Below, in pieces: positions 11,681 to 22,764 of a stretch of DNA of 64,000 bases. A program made the position numbers and the translations under genes. The stretch's first letter is position 1. Each line of letters starts with the position of its first letter. The notes under the pieces are model-generated. The model was given only the letters and a program-made list of their open reading frames with translations. It was not told the origin of the DNA and ran no database searches. Origin of the DNA: Cephalotus follicularis (taxonomy: Eukaryota > Streptophyta > Magnoliopsida > Oxalidales > Cephalotaceae); NCBI GenBank assembly GCA_001972305.1, contig BDDD01002899.1:1-64000 (forward strand), written 5' to 3'.

Positions 11681-14452
11681 AGTTGCAGAGTAGAGATTAG
11701 AGCCTTTCAGTAAGTCATCTAGAAGAGGACTTTGTCCTCGGTAGTCATGCCTTCAGCTCAGATAAGTAAGCAAAGCAAAGAAATAGCAAGATCAGAGGAG
11801 AACCATGTATTCTCGGCAGATACTGCCAAGCAGGCTTCTGCCTAGATCAGGTCAGCTCAGCACCACTATAAGTTGGTAACTATATTATGTAAACAGCAAA
11901 GTAAAGCATAGCAAAGAAAAGTAAGTTGCAAGTTAGTCTCATCCTTCTCGGCACCTCAAGCCAAGTTGGGTCCTCTTCCAGAGCACTTCAGCAAGTCTTT
12001 CTTTTATCTCAAGTTTTCTTCAGTTTTTGTAAGTATCTATGAGCATTAGTTAAGCAGAGGAAAGAGTAAGCTTTTCTTTCATGTCCTTTGAGCGTTTCTT
12101 CATATGTGAGCCATGACATTTATGTTTGTATAGTTGTTTTTCCCCAGCTGGGATCCTTAATCATGTTCATGGCATGCTTTCTTTCAGTACACTCATTTTA
12201 AGGAATGTACCAGAGGATGTTTTGTTCTCATTCACTTAGTCAGTTGGACTAATCCCTTCACAGATTCTTTTACAGAGGACCTAATAGGAGGAGGAGAAGA
12301 TCCTCCAGACCAGTAGTAGCGAGCTCAGGAAGGTAGCTTTTTGACCTTGGCATCTCGGGTGACGTGGACCAGACGTCTAACATTGCATAGCATTGGGAAT
12401 TCTTTTGGGTTCCTCTACCTTCTTTTTGTCGTAGAGTAGCCGAGAGTATATCTATTGTATAGAAAGTAAGCTTTTGTTGTTCTTTTGTTGATCAGAGGAT
12501 GTTTTAGTCAGAGGACGAACTTGTTATGTAATAACACTTTTAAGAAAGTATTTGATGTTTCTAGCTAATGAGGAAGTTTTACTTTATGTTTTGATGAATA
12601 TTTTATGTTGTGAGATTTATGTTTTAAGGTTCACTCAAGGAGCTAGGGAGTCCTCGGATAGCATAACAGAGGATAGCTGAGCAGAGGATGACAATAGTAG
12701 ATGTTTTGAGCAAGGGGTTTTACCCGAGGAGCTGGTGGTCCTCGGATGAGGAGATAAGGTTTTTGCGTGAGTAAAGACTCTAAAGGGGAGTCCTCTGAAA
12801 AAGTTCAGCGGAGACAAGTAAGCCAGAGGTCCGAGGATGACATGATGTTGAAATGCTACAGTGGTTTAAGTTAAGTTGTGCGTTTTGTGGCATGGTTTAG
12901 GTTTATGATGAGAAATGCATAGGAGGAAGCCCGTGGCGGAGGTGTGTCCTCGGACCCTTTAGCAGACTTGAATTTAAGTGATCTTGTGAGGAGCACGTGG
13001 GTGTTCTCCTTGGGCTTAAGTGATGCGGCGCATTTTGGAGTTTTAGTTCGAAGTGCTGGGGACACAAGCAGAAGAGGAGTTGGATCCTCTTCCTCTTTGA
13101 GTCCTCTGCCCTGGTTGTCCGTAGTTGCGTGCCCAGCCCAGGCATCCTCGGTTGGCCTTGTGTAACAAGTTAGAGGATCGACCCTTGGTGGTTTTATGGT
13201 AGTTAGTAGAGCAGGGTTGTTGGCAGGAGCGCCATTGTAGCGCCCCCGACCCGAGTCCGCTTTAAGCTCAAAGCGAGCTCCGAAGATCGGTGCGTTACGT
13301 GGGTGTAACCTTTAATCGTCAAATCATATAATCATTTAACGATCCATTTCATATCATTTAATCTTGGTTTAGATTTAAAACCTAACATTATTACTTGATA
13401 ACTTCACAGGATCGCATATACTTATATCTTTGAAACATCAATTTCAAAATATCATATTCTCATTATCATGATTCGTTTCTAATACCTTTACATTCATGCA
13501 TCACTTAACATGTAACTATTCACAGCGGAAAAACATAAACTCATCACAGCATAAAACAATCATATACTTGCCTTTATCATTAATATCTCATATACTCAAG
13601 TATGTTCAATAACCTTTGATATCATCATCATACATAAAAACATCATAACCTATAGGATTTATTTCCTTACTTTAACGTCTATACATCGTTTATCACAAAA
13701 CGTACATGGCGGAAAACATAAACATACGACATTAAAACATAACTTCATAGCATATCATACTTTCATTCCTTACACTTCTTTTGCGAACTTCCTCTACAGC
13801 TCGCAACTTCACGTTCAACGTTTCCTGGAAGATTTGTTTAAAAACAAGACATTGAAAGGAGTGAGCTTTTAAGAGCCCAGTAAGAATCATAGTCATAAAA
13901 CGTTATCGAAATCCGTTATTTTTTATAATCATACATTTCAAAATATCTTTGAAAATCATCTTCTAGTTTTATAAAACCAGAACATTTCTAAAATCATACA
14001 TTTTTTGGTATATATAACCAGCATACTTGAAAACAATCAAAAATGTTTTCCAGTCATACTTTCTTTTGGCTTGTATCACAGCCATACTTGAAAACATCAG
14101 TAAAATCATTTTCTTCACATTCATAAGCAAAACATCTTTAAAATACTTTTTCTGTTCATATATCATGAAACAGAACATTTCATAAAACTTGGTGGTCGTG
14201 AACCTCTAGTGAACCCTTTACACCGCTTCACCGGGGCATTGTGCACTCCCCGATTACTATCCTTACATCACATGCATGTCCGCGAGCGCTTTACGCTTCA
14301 TTTACTTTGAGCATTTAGCTCCATTAACATTTATCCATCTCGGATTCTTTCTCTTGGTTCATTTCTTAATCTTTACGAGATTAATCCTCACTGGATCGCA
14401 ATCCAGCAGTTGTTCATTCATTTCATAAAACATTTCATAAAACATTTCTATA

Positions 14453-14740
14453 CTTTGAGTGACCAGCTCAAAGCATTCATAACACATTTCTTTTCATTTG
14501 AGTAATTAACTCAAATGCATTCATAAAATATTTCTCTTCATTTGAGTAGTTAACTCAAATGCATTCATAAAATCATTTCATAAAATCTTTCTTAATACCT
14601 TGAGTGATAAGCCCAAAGCATTCATAAAACATCATTGTAAAACCTTTCTAAAACTGGTTTTCCATATAGAAACCATGATTTCATTTCCTTTTACAATTCA
14701 TAAAACATTTTCATTACTTTGAGTAATTCAACTCAAAAAC
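14453..14740. repeat. Palindrome array in repeat D
   Basis: Inverted units occur about every 44 bp at first: CTTTGAG/CTCAAAG at 14,453-14,473, ATTTGAGT/ACTCAAAT at 14,496-14,516 and again at 14,540-14,560. Weaker copies lie near 14,598 and 14,717. CATTCATAAAA links follow several of them. Confidence 0.75.
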
Positions 14741-15278
14741 CTTTATAAAACAGTTTTGCATCACTTCACTAAAATAGATATTTCATATAGAAATAAACTC
14801 TTTCATGGAAAACTTAAAACACAAAAGTTAAAGTATACATCTCAATGAATCTATAGAGATAAAAATCATAAAATTCCATTGAGAATCGAAGCTGAAATGA
14901 ATTTTTAAAGTTGCAGTTTCCTTTTGAAAACAGTACCTGAGCAGTAGACGAAAACATGGATTTTCATCAAGAATTCGATAGAATTTCGAGATGCATAAAA
15001 CATAAAAGTTAAATTAGACATCTTGAAGTTTCCAAAACATTAAACCGTTCGAATTTTCATCAAGAAATCAGCAAGATATGAATTACACTATCTTCTGCAT
15101 AATTTTGAAGTAAAACAGAGGAAGCTTTGACATAAATGGGTATAAAATTTCCTTACTTTTGCTTTGGAATTCCTTTCTCTTTTGATCTCCACGAATTCTC
15201 CACTTCACTCTCAGCAGGAGTACTCTCTTTCTCAGCCCAAAATGACTGACTTCAAGCTTCTTTGCCATTAAATAGAAG

Positions 15279-15410
15279 GATGGCTTATGAAGTAATTTTC
15301 CATGGCTTATGAGGTAAGTTTCCATGGCTTATGAGGTAAGTTTCCATGGCTTATGAGGTAAGTTTCCATGGCTTAAGAGGTAAGTTTCCATGGCTTATGA
15401 GGTAAGTTTC
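15279..15410. repeat. Six exact-period 22-bp tandem repeats
   Basis: Units start at 15,279, 15,301, 15,323, 15,345, 15,367 and 15,389, each a version of CATGGCTTATGAGGTAAG plus TTTC. Only the first and fifth units carry changes. Confidence 0.97.
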
Positions 15411-16076
15411 AGAACACTTGGGTGATACTCTGGCCAACTCCTGGCACCCAGAATCACATCCGTAGTCAGTGATATCCTCCATCACTAACCTACGGCAGTA
15501 GCATAGACAATCAATTCAATCAGTGCAATTCAATAATGATACTACATATATAAATAATATGCAATATCAAAGGGTTTTCTTTAGAAACATATAACATTTC
15601 AGTGATCGTACATCTCATATGAGGAAAACGATATCAGTACAGTAGTGGTTTCCAGTTTGGGAAACAAAACAGTAGGCACCTCTCATGTAGGAGGAAAATC
15701 AGTAGTTCCTTTTAAACAATAAGTGTTCATTTGAAAATGATAGATAATATCATGTATTGTGCATGTAGCACATAGTTGATTCAATCATTAGAATATGAAA
15801 CAGTAGGTTTATAATAGTCATTGGTATATACTAATCATCAGCAGCATATACAGAAACAATATCACAAATCAGTAGTAATGCAAGGATTCACAAAGAATAG
15901 CATTACATAGTCAATTCCTATGCAACTCTCGCAAGGAGTGCGTACATTGTGAAATTTTGGAATGTAAATGTATATGAGGCCAGGATTGATTGTTCTAATC
16001 ATCCGTATGGAGGCCAGATTCATTACATTCAAAATTTAGGCCTTAACATGACTTATATCAGTAATTTTACCCAGAA

Positions 16077-16190
16077 CAGTCGACTGCTCTCAAGAAAAGT
16101 CGGCTGTTTTGGATGAGTAGTCGACTGCTTTGCCTTGGCAGTCGACTGGATAGGTTGAGTAGTCGACTGCTATGAAGAACAGTCGACTGC
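16077..16190. promoter_or_regulatory. Phased GTCGAC island, G1, first
   Basis: Six decamers of the CAGTCGACTG type have their AGTCG at 16,078, 16,098, 16,119, 16,140, 16,161 and 16,181. Steps are 20, 21, 21, 21 and 20 bp. G2 has an island of a different dialect at the equivalent place. Confidence 0.75.
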
Positions 16191-17242
16191 TTCTGCCCAG
16201 AAAATACAGGCAGTAGCAGTTTGTATATTTCTCAATCCAAATTCAATACAATCAAAGCATGTAACAATGCAAAAAATGAACGTACATAATATGCATACTA
16301 TATCTTCCATAGCATTTCATTACCCCTACCTCAATCGCTATCCTAAGATCAATTGGATTCGATCTTTCTCTTTAAAGCTTCCAAGCCTTTTCCCAACAAT
16401 CCTTTGAATCCAGCAAGATTAATCTATGCATGCATGTTTTAGAGGTTCAGTCACCTAAACAGTAGGTCAACTAGCTCTCAGTTACAATCACTTGTCCTAA
16501 CAGTGAGTCACAATAGTTCATTAAGTCATTTAACTATCCCTTCTTAACTCTTTGTCAACATCTTCTAATTCAAATTCTTTGATCTCACGTTTTGACAGAA
16601 GGTGTGTATGAGTACACTTAGGGAATCAGTAAGTTTATTTTATGACATTAATAACAACTATGATCCAAGTAGAGTTTGTTAAGATTCTCTAAGCTTGTGT
16701 CCATATTTTTCTCCCTTCCATTATCATTTCAAATCAATTCTAAAATTGTTAAGCTTAACCATTAACAGAAGATATCTAACCTTCTAGTTACATCATTAAC
16801 AATACTACTTAAGCATGGAGTTCGAATTTGGAAACTTACCAAGAAGAAGTCCAAGCTTCCAAGTTCTTCTTCCTTTGAGCTCCACCCAAATCCTCTATGT
16901 AAGCTCCAACAAATTCAGCAACTCACCTCAATCTTTAGTGTTTCCAACACTCACTCTCAGCTCATGCACAGCTGATATAGTGCTCAGGAGTCTTGAATTC
17001 GCCAGAGTTCTTTAACTCAGTCACATGTACCTCTCTTTCTCTCTTCTTTCTATCTCTTTCTCACCTTTTCTCTCTTTTGATTCTTCCAGGTTGCAGGTCT
17101 ACAATTGCAGGTGGAATAGAGGGCATGCAAGCACTCTAATTGCATGTTCTGGCAGCCCTGTCTCGTGTGACACCTGCCCCCCATGCAATCTCCTCTTGGT
17201 TTAGTTTAACAGGCATGCACAAACACATGTTCTGTACCGATC

Positions 17243-17350
17243 CAGTCGACTGTCCACAGCACGCATCAGGCAGTCGACTGCTCCCCTCTGATAGTCAGCT
17301 ACCCCTTCATAAACCAGGCAGTCGACTTCCTCCCTGTGGTAGTCGGTTGT
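17243..17350. promoter_or_regulatory. GTCGAC island, G1, second
   Basis: Five motifs have AGTCR at 17,244, 17,272, 17,293, 17,320 and 17,341. Steps are 28, 21, 27 and 21 bp. It lies near the U3 end of the minus-strand LTR. The fragment at 34,584-34,910 has the same layout with steps 21, 28, 21. Confidence 0.68.
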
Positions 17351-17518
17351 CAATGGTTGTTTTAGGGTTTCTTAAGTTTGATTTTCACCAAATTGCATCT
17401 CCATTCATCCCAAGCCATTACCAACCACAAACTATAATAATTGGACATTAAATTCAAATGAGTGCACATTTATTAATCATTATTACAATGTACACAAATT
17501 GAATCTGCGGTTATTACA

Positions 17519-17628
17519 AAAGGTGAGCCTTGATGGGGCCCAAAACACTCACAATCAACGACCGAACACTCTCTTGTGCCCGTTTTGCTTCAACTTGATA
17601 TCATGGTATAATTGTGGAATAATATAAC

Positions 17629-17659
<31 letters not shown>

Positions 17660-18255
17660 CAACCCTCTATTAATCAATTTACAGGCATATGGCATATTAT
17701 GGAGAGGCCGTTGAAACCTCTAGAGCATAATTTAGACATGTATCACATACATACTATAAACTAATGGTAGGTTATGGATTTTTCTACTGCAACTTGTTTG
17801 ACTCTTAAACAAGCTACTGGTATCATTCTTAGGTATGTTATTACAATCATACATTCGCTCCCATACATGCATGGATCTTGTAATATCTTTGTTCTTCTCA
17901 ATCTTACTTCCGCAACAACTCTCGCCCTTCAATTACATATATCAACTATAAGCTACAGAAACCTTGAAATGAATAAAGAGGAGTTACAAGGATGTGAGGA
18001 AGATTTGTAAATACAAATTAAGAGAGAAAAGAGAGACATGAAAGTCTCAAAAAATTATTACAACCCGTAAATTATGAAAAATAAAAACATACATTCAACA
18101 CTTTAATAAAATAAGACAAACTAGGTTAAGTCCATAGCCATACCATCATACATATTTAATCGTATTGAATTAACTAATAATCTTGAAAAATATGCTTCTA
18201 TAAACATAGACAATTAATTAGGTTATTTAGAAAACTCTTTTCCCTTATTTTCACG
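17519..18255. other. Unassigned AT-rich stretch with (TTA)n
   Basis: No protein family is recognised on either strand. It contains a TTA run at 17,629-17,657. By position it should hold the end of the G1 insertion, the start of copia A gag and part of the A leader, but I could not recognise the missing gag N-terminus. The open frames here look random. Confidence 0.4.
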
Positions 18256-18261
18256 CCAAAC

Positions 18262-18470
18262 CGTCAACGCTTTAAAACAAAGCGTCGACGTTCATGCGTT
18301 AAGCGTCCATGCAAGTGTCGACGCTACGCGCAGTTTATCCGGGCTTTACTACGTAAGCGTCAACGCTTTTCTCAAAAGCGTTAACGCTTAACTACGTAAG
18401 CGTTGACGCTTTTCTCAAAAGCGTCAGCGCTTATGCGTCTTCGTGCGCTTATGCGTCTTCGTGCGTTTAT
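18262..18470. promoter_or_regulatory. Phased GCGTCGACGC island in the A leader
   Basis: Cores of the AAGCGTCGACGCTT dialect sit at 18,263, 18,284, 18,305, 18,317, 18,359, 18,380, 18,402 and 18,423. All but one step are 21, 22 or 42 bp. Several are decayed to GTCAAC, GTTGAC or GTTAAC. The island lies directly downstream of the primer site, so it would be in the untranslated leader. Confidence 0.7.
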
Positions 18471-18472
18471 GC

Positions 18473-18483
18473 ATCTGATACCA
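18473..18483 (-). other. Primer-binding site of copia A
   Basis: The plus strand reads GCATCTGATACCA around here, so the sense strand reads TGGTATCAGA, matching initiator Met-tRNA. Six bases separate it from the LTR end. Confidence 0.8.
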
Positions 18484-18489
18484 TTTTAT

Positions 18490-19984
18490 TGGAACCTTAT
18501 GGCGATTTATACAATAAAATATCTAGATGCATAAAACCCTAAAACATATATTGTGTGATCATCTCATGAATATCAAGTCATATGGTTAAAAGTCTTTTTT
18601 TTTTATGAATAGGAAGATGTGTTTATATATTAGCTGCTAGACTAATCTCACTTAAACACAATCTCCTAATTCAACAAGCCCTCTTTAAAAGGAATTGCTT
18701 TCCTTTTAAACTTATTTCTTTCCTTAACATAATTAATCTCATTAATAATATATTTAATCTCATATAATTAATCTCATTAATTATATATTTATTTATTTAT
18801 TTATTTAATCTCAATAATATAGTTAGGAAATAATTATCCTAATTATTTTTTTCTCATCATGTGTTAGAAATATTAGCCCGTATTGTGTGTGACCCTATGA
18901 GTTCAATATTACCCTGGCCGTAGGATTAATGTTGTGACGCTCACAATTATCCAATTAAATATTTATTATCACATAAAAAATATTCTCTTGGACATTTCAA
19001 ATTAAAACTCTTCTAATTCTTTTCTTCCAATATTAATTTATCAATTTAATCTCAGGCATCCTACTGGTTGACATCGACATATAGCAATGCATAATATGAA
19101 TAATTTGCGAACTACTATTTACAGGTACATGCACGTATAGTCTCTCCATTGACAATGCTATAATTAAATATAGTGTACGGATTATGTCAGACCCCATTAA
19201 TTTAATCTTTAGCCTCGTGACTATCTTTCATTAGCCTTAATAATATTAGAGGTGCCCCTATAATATTCAACCATTGATATCACACTCTTGATATTGTGGC
19301 TAGCCTGGCCAGACGCTTAATTGCTAACAAAAATCATCCTGAACATAATCTTCTTTTACTATAAGCAATGGATTCATCATTGCTAGTTCACATGCCTCCA
19401 TACATAAGCGTACTATGTCCAACTAATGTCTGTATACACTTCATAGAATATGTATTTAAGCATCATCAAAACACAACACCCTATGCACAAGACATCCAGT
19501 GACGGCTCATGTCCAAAGACCACATGCACTGTTGTAAAACTAGAATTCTGTCTAACATGTATGTAAAACTCCATACAGATATTCTATCAAAAGTCACCTT
19601 CAGTGAACTCGTCAAATGAGCACCCACGTGTCGTCATAGAATCATCCATGAGAGTGAGTGTGAGATCAATCACCCTCTGCTTACCGATCTGACAGTACGT
19701 GATGGTCTATCTGGATTGATCATGCCCTGAGTGTCAATCCTATGACCAGGAAGATTCAAAAAAAAGTATACCGAAATTCTAACTCTCACATGATGATCTC
19801 ATCATTAACTTGGTTCTCTAACTTTATTCCAGGACATTCATTTACAATTAATTAAGCATGTATAAATGAAACGAACTCATAGCCATTGATAAAAGATAAA
19901 CATCTTTAATGAATTTATAAATCATTTATACAAGATATAGTAAATACAAGCTCAATACTGGATTGCAGGACATTATCTCTAACA
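18490..19984 (-). repeat. 5' LTR of copia A (1.5 kb)
   Basis: It runs from TGGAACC at 18,490 to CTCTAACA at 19,984 and is homologous to 1-1,175 over its right three quarters. The primer site next to its left end shows that it is a 5' LTR of a minus-strand element rather than a solo LTR. On the right it abuts hAT sequence (ATATC). Confidence 0.83.
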
Positions 19985-21095
19985 ATATCATATATTTTTA
20001 TAGAGTTTGAATATATGTGTCTTTGTTCTCTTAAATTAGTAGGAATTAGTCTCATTTAAGAATGTGGAATGTTTTGCTGTACAAAAGTCACAATTGGAGC
20101 TTTATTTGGAGGAACAAGGTCATGAAATTGATACAAATCTGGATGTTCTGGGTTTTAGGAAAGCCAACCAATATCGTTTTCCTGACCTTGCTAGCATGGC
20201 GCGTGATGTTTTAAGCATTACTATATCCACTATTGCTTCGAAATTGGCTTTTAGTGTTGGTGGTCGAGTTCTTGATCAGTTTCGTAGTTCTCTTAAACCT
20301 AATTTTGTGAAAGCATTAGTTTGCACTAGAGATTGGTTGTTTGGAAATCAAGGTAGTTACTTGAATTAATTTTTTCATTACCATTATAGTTCATATTCTT
20401 AATATATTTAAGAAAATGCAGATTCTGATAATGTAAAATTGGATGAGCTTGTGGAAGATATAGTAGGCTTGAGGATCACAAATGATCCTCCAACTCAAAG
20501 TTTTTTGGTGGATCCTAATCCAGTTAGAAGGTATATATTATGGTTTACCATTATATTTTAATTGTGCACAACGATATTTTTTTTACACATTTACAATTTA
20601 TTTTTATTTGTATGTAAGTGAATCCAGAAGTCTATGAATATGGAAAAATGCCTATTGAGGTAGGAAGCTTTCTAACAGTCATGAGTCATTTTAATTTGTA
20701 TTTTAATTTGTGTTGTTGCATGACTATATTAAACAATTGTGCTATCTTTTTTTTTGGATGATTGTAATGTTTGATGATATTTTAAATGTTGATAATTGAT
20801 GTGTTTGTTTAAAATTGTATGTAGTAGATGAATAATTGAATATTAGAATTACAAATTGGAATATTTTTTTAAACAGGTCTAAATCGAATTATAAAAAGGT
20901 TCACTCAAAATGACTCAATTAATAAACAGGTTACACGGTTCGTGTCGTGTCACCCGTTTTTTGAATGAGTCGTGTTAGGATTGATGTGCCTGACACGATT
21001 ATTAAACGGGTCGTGTTCGGGTTAACCTATTTATCGTTATACTCATGTGTTGACACGACCCGTTTATAACCCTTCGACACGAATTGACAGCCCTA
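19985..21095 (+). mobile_element. 3' part of an hAT DNA transposon
   Basis: It contains the C-terminal transposase exon (next entry) and a terminal region rich in CGTGT/GACACG words. It ends TTGACAGCCCTA at 21,095, whose complement TAGGGCTGTCAA looks like an hAT terminal inverted repeat. The next eight bases, TACAAATC, would be one target duplication copy. The left part is beyond copia A, outside the window. The family call rests on the hATC domain. The exact end is inference. Confidence 0.68.
20064..20530 (+). pseudogene. hAT transposase C-terminal (hATC) domain
   Basis: Residues ELYLEEQGHEI, DVLGFRKANQYRFPDLASMA, IASKLAFSVGGRVLDQFRSS and ALVCTRDWL are the hATC dimerisation domain of hAT transposases. 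The usual phrase is close to a W-x(5)-Y-P-x-L-x-x-M-A-R-D pattern; here the tryptophan position is F. A likely intron begins at GTAGTT (20,353) and ends at TGCAG (20,431), after which a short C-terminal exon runs to about 20,530. The N-terminal zinc finger and RNase H-like catalytic core are absent. It could also be a domesticated hAT-derived gene, but the nearby terminus favours a transposon. Confidence 0.85.
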
Positions 21096-21621
21096 TACAA
21101 ATCCATAATCCTTACAACTCATAAACATTCAATACATACCTCTTATTAAAATAAAAATATATTCAAAACATGTATCCCATATTATCTTATACAATCCGAA
21201 CAATAAACCATAAAGTAAAACCATCCATAAATATATGCTTCATGCATCCCTACTGTCAATGATCTCTCTGTCCCTGACCACTACCACTTGCCCCTAATCT
21301 ATCCATACCTGAGCACAATAGGTGCCCCATCCCGAAGGATGGATTAGCCGTACGGCCAAGCAGGACGTAACCCCATGCATAAAGAATGAATGCACATTTA
21401 TTATAGTATGTCCATGGTATGCATGAACAACTATTACAGTTATAAGCATGTAATGGCATAATGCATGATAAAAAATTACTGTTATCAAATCATGTATACA
21501 ACCGTTCCATACCGGTATATACACAATTCGATAACCTAAACTACACTCCTATCAATCCATCTATCATAAAATCAAAAGGTTAACTAGATATATACACAGT
21601 CTCATACCAACATATATAAGT
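21096..21621. repeat. Left flank of M, unassigned LTR-like DNA (O, left part)
   Basis: No coding sequence is recognised. With M removed it is contiguous with 30,730 onward. The last 120 bases share the words TCCCATACCAGTATATA-like and GGTTAACTAGATATATA with the interior of M near 24,650-24,770. Confidence 0.4.
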
Positions 21622-22394
21622 TGTAACGCCCCAAACCCCGAGGGTCAACCCCCAAGATTTGACGCGCTACTAACAGTATCATTCATTATCCAATATTCAA
21701 CGGAAATTAAAACATTTAAAACAATATGATGCATACGGAACAGTCAAAATAAAATATCACATTATGTGGATAAACCCAGTGTTATAAAATAAAGTTCACA
21801 AACATGCTCTGCCAAAATCCGGTAGGTCATATAAATATAATAAAGAGGGTCATCGATCTACTGTAGAGAAGGCTCACCCGGGGCTTCAATCATCAGCTCT
21901 CTGCAATCTGTACCTGTACCTGACCCATTACATTAAAATGCAATAGGTCAGCGACCACTGGTCATGTAGGAACTACCAACATGCATTTGTGAAATACAGA
22001 TGAAGCAAGAATATGCAATGCAAATGAGATGCAATAACAGTTCAATCCAATAAATAATATTCACTAGAAATCAATAACAATACAAACTATTCCATTCAGT
22101 ACAACCACAGTCACTATTAGTCCTTCATAATCATTGATAATTACTAACAGTCATATAAATGTTTCCTCGACATCCCTTACTTGAGGAGGAGCGATAACGT
22201 ACTCCAGATGTTAAGGTAGAGGAGCCGGGATAGGAATATACATTTCATTTTAGGCAGACCGGTTCCTCGGGTTCCTCAAATGTAGGAAGAGCAATATACG
22301 CGCTCTAGGCTTTATAGGCAAAGGAGAGGAACATAAACATTCTACGGTATTAGTAACAATCATTCAGTGCACTATATACAGTAACAGTCAGTGT

Positions 22395-22590
22395 GGCTCA
22401 TCTTGGTCGGTGATCAGTCGGCTCATCTCAGTTGGTGATCCGACGGCTCATCTCGGTCAGTGATCCATTGAGCTATCTCGGTGATCCCGTAGGCTCATCT
22501 CAAAGATAGCCTTGCTGGCTCATCTCAATCGGTGATCTGACGGCTCATCTCAGTTGGTGATTAGTCAGCTCATCTCAATTGATGATCAGG
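22395..22590. repeat. 25-bp repeat array in M 3' LTR
   Basis: GGCTCATCTC-type units start at 22,395, 22,420, 22,445, 22,470, 22,492, 22,517, 22,542 and 22,567. Every step is 25 bp except one of 22. Units end GGTCGGTGATC or decayed forms. The sense strand of that part reads GATCACCGACC, with an ACCGAC core. Confidence 0.92.
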
Positions 22591-22764
22591 CACAGTACAG
22601 TACAGTACATTGACACTACATTAATAGTACATTACACTACATTTACTAACATTAGCATCTACTGTGAGGTCCGCCTTTATTACTATACGCCACATTATAC
22701 AATAATGTCACCTTTTGCACTAACTATTCAAATAACTCTAAAATGGTGCCTAAAACTTGTGTGA

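Larger units (their letters stand above)
10722..13235. repeat. LTR-like repeat C, no coding content
   Basis: This block of 2.5 kb begins TGTAATGCCCCG, like gypsy LTR ends in this window, exactly where copia A gag is broken. It contains a GA run, a 137-bp tandem duplication and many short TCCTCGG and CAGAGGA words. I found no primer site, polypurine tract or protein domain. Its right limit is set where another LTR-type start (TGTAGCGCCCCC) appears at 13,236. It may be a solo LTR or a truncated one. Confidence 0.5.
13236..15410 (-). repeat. LTR-like repeat D with hairpin and 22-bp arrays
   Basis: It begins TGTAGCGCCCCCGACCC, a gypsy-type LTR end, and has no coding sequence. A run of TTTGAG/CTCAAA palindromes lies at 14,450-14,740. 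A TATA-like CTATTTAATGG can be read on the minus strand near 15,266-15,276, just beside six 22-bp repeats. It is therefore probably a minus-oriented LTR whose U3 end was cut by LTR G1. No primer site was found next to it. Confidence 0.5.
15423..17518 (-). repeat. LTR G1 (gypsy-type, 2.1 kb)
   Basis: It is homologous to 46,175-48,048 (G2) from its first bases (TGATACTCTGGCC versus TGTACTCTAGCC) to its last (GGTTATTACA). The shared limits and the TG...CA ends support a complete LTR. The TGTAATAACC start on the minus strand sets the orientation. It holds two GTCGAC islands. No matching 5-bp flanks are seen (TTGGG left, AAAGG right), so it may be one survivor of a larger element. Confidence 0.68.
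1..19984 (-). mobile_element. Ty1/copia retrotransposon A, host of a nest
   Basis: Reading the minus strand, the pieces occur in element order. The 5' LTR is at 18,490-19,984, the primer site at 18,473-18,483, gag at 10,079-10,721, RT/RNase H at 1,190-2,974, a polypurine tract at 1,176-1,188 and the 3' LTR at 1-1,175. The two LTRs are clearly homologous but diverged by several percent, so the insertion is old. The interior is split by chromovirus B and by the C/D/G1 block. Protease, integrase and the N-terminal half of RT are missing. Joining these pieces as one element is inference from order, orientation and LTR homology. The alternative is two related elements. The left end lies outside the window. 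Confidence 0.7.
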
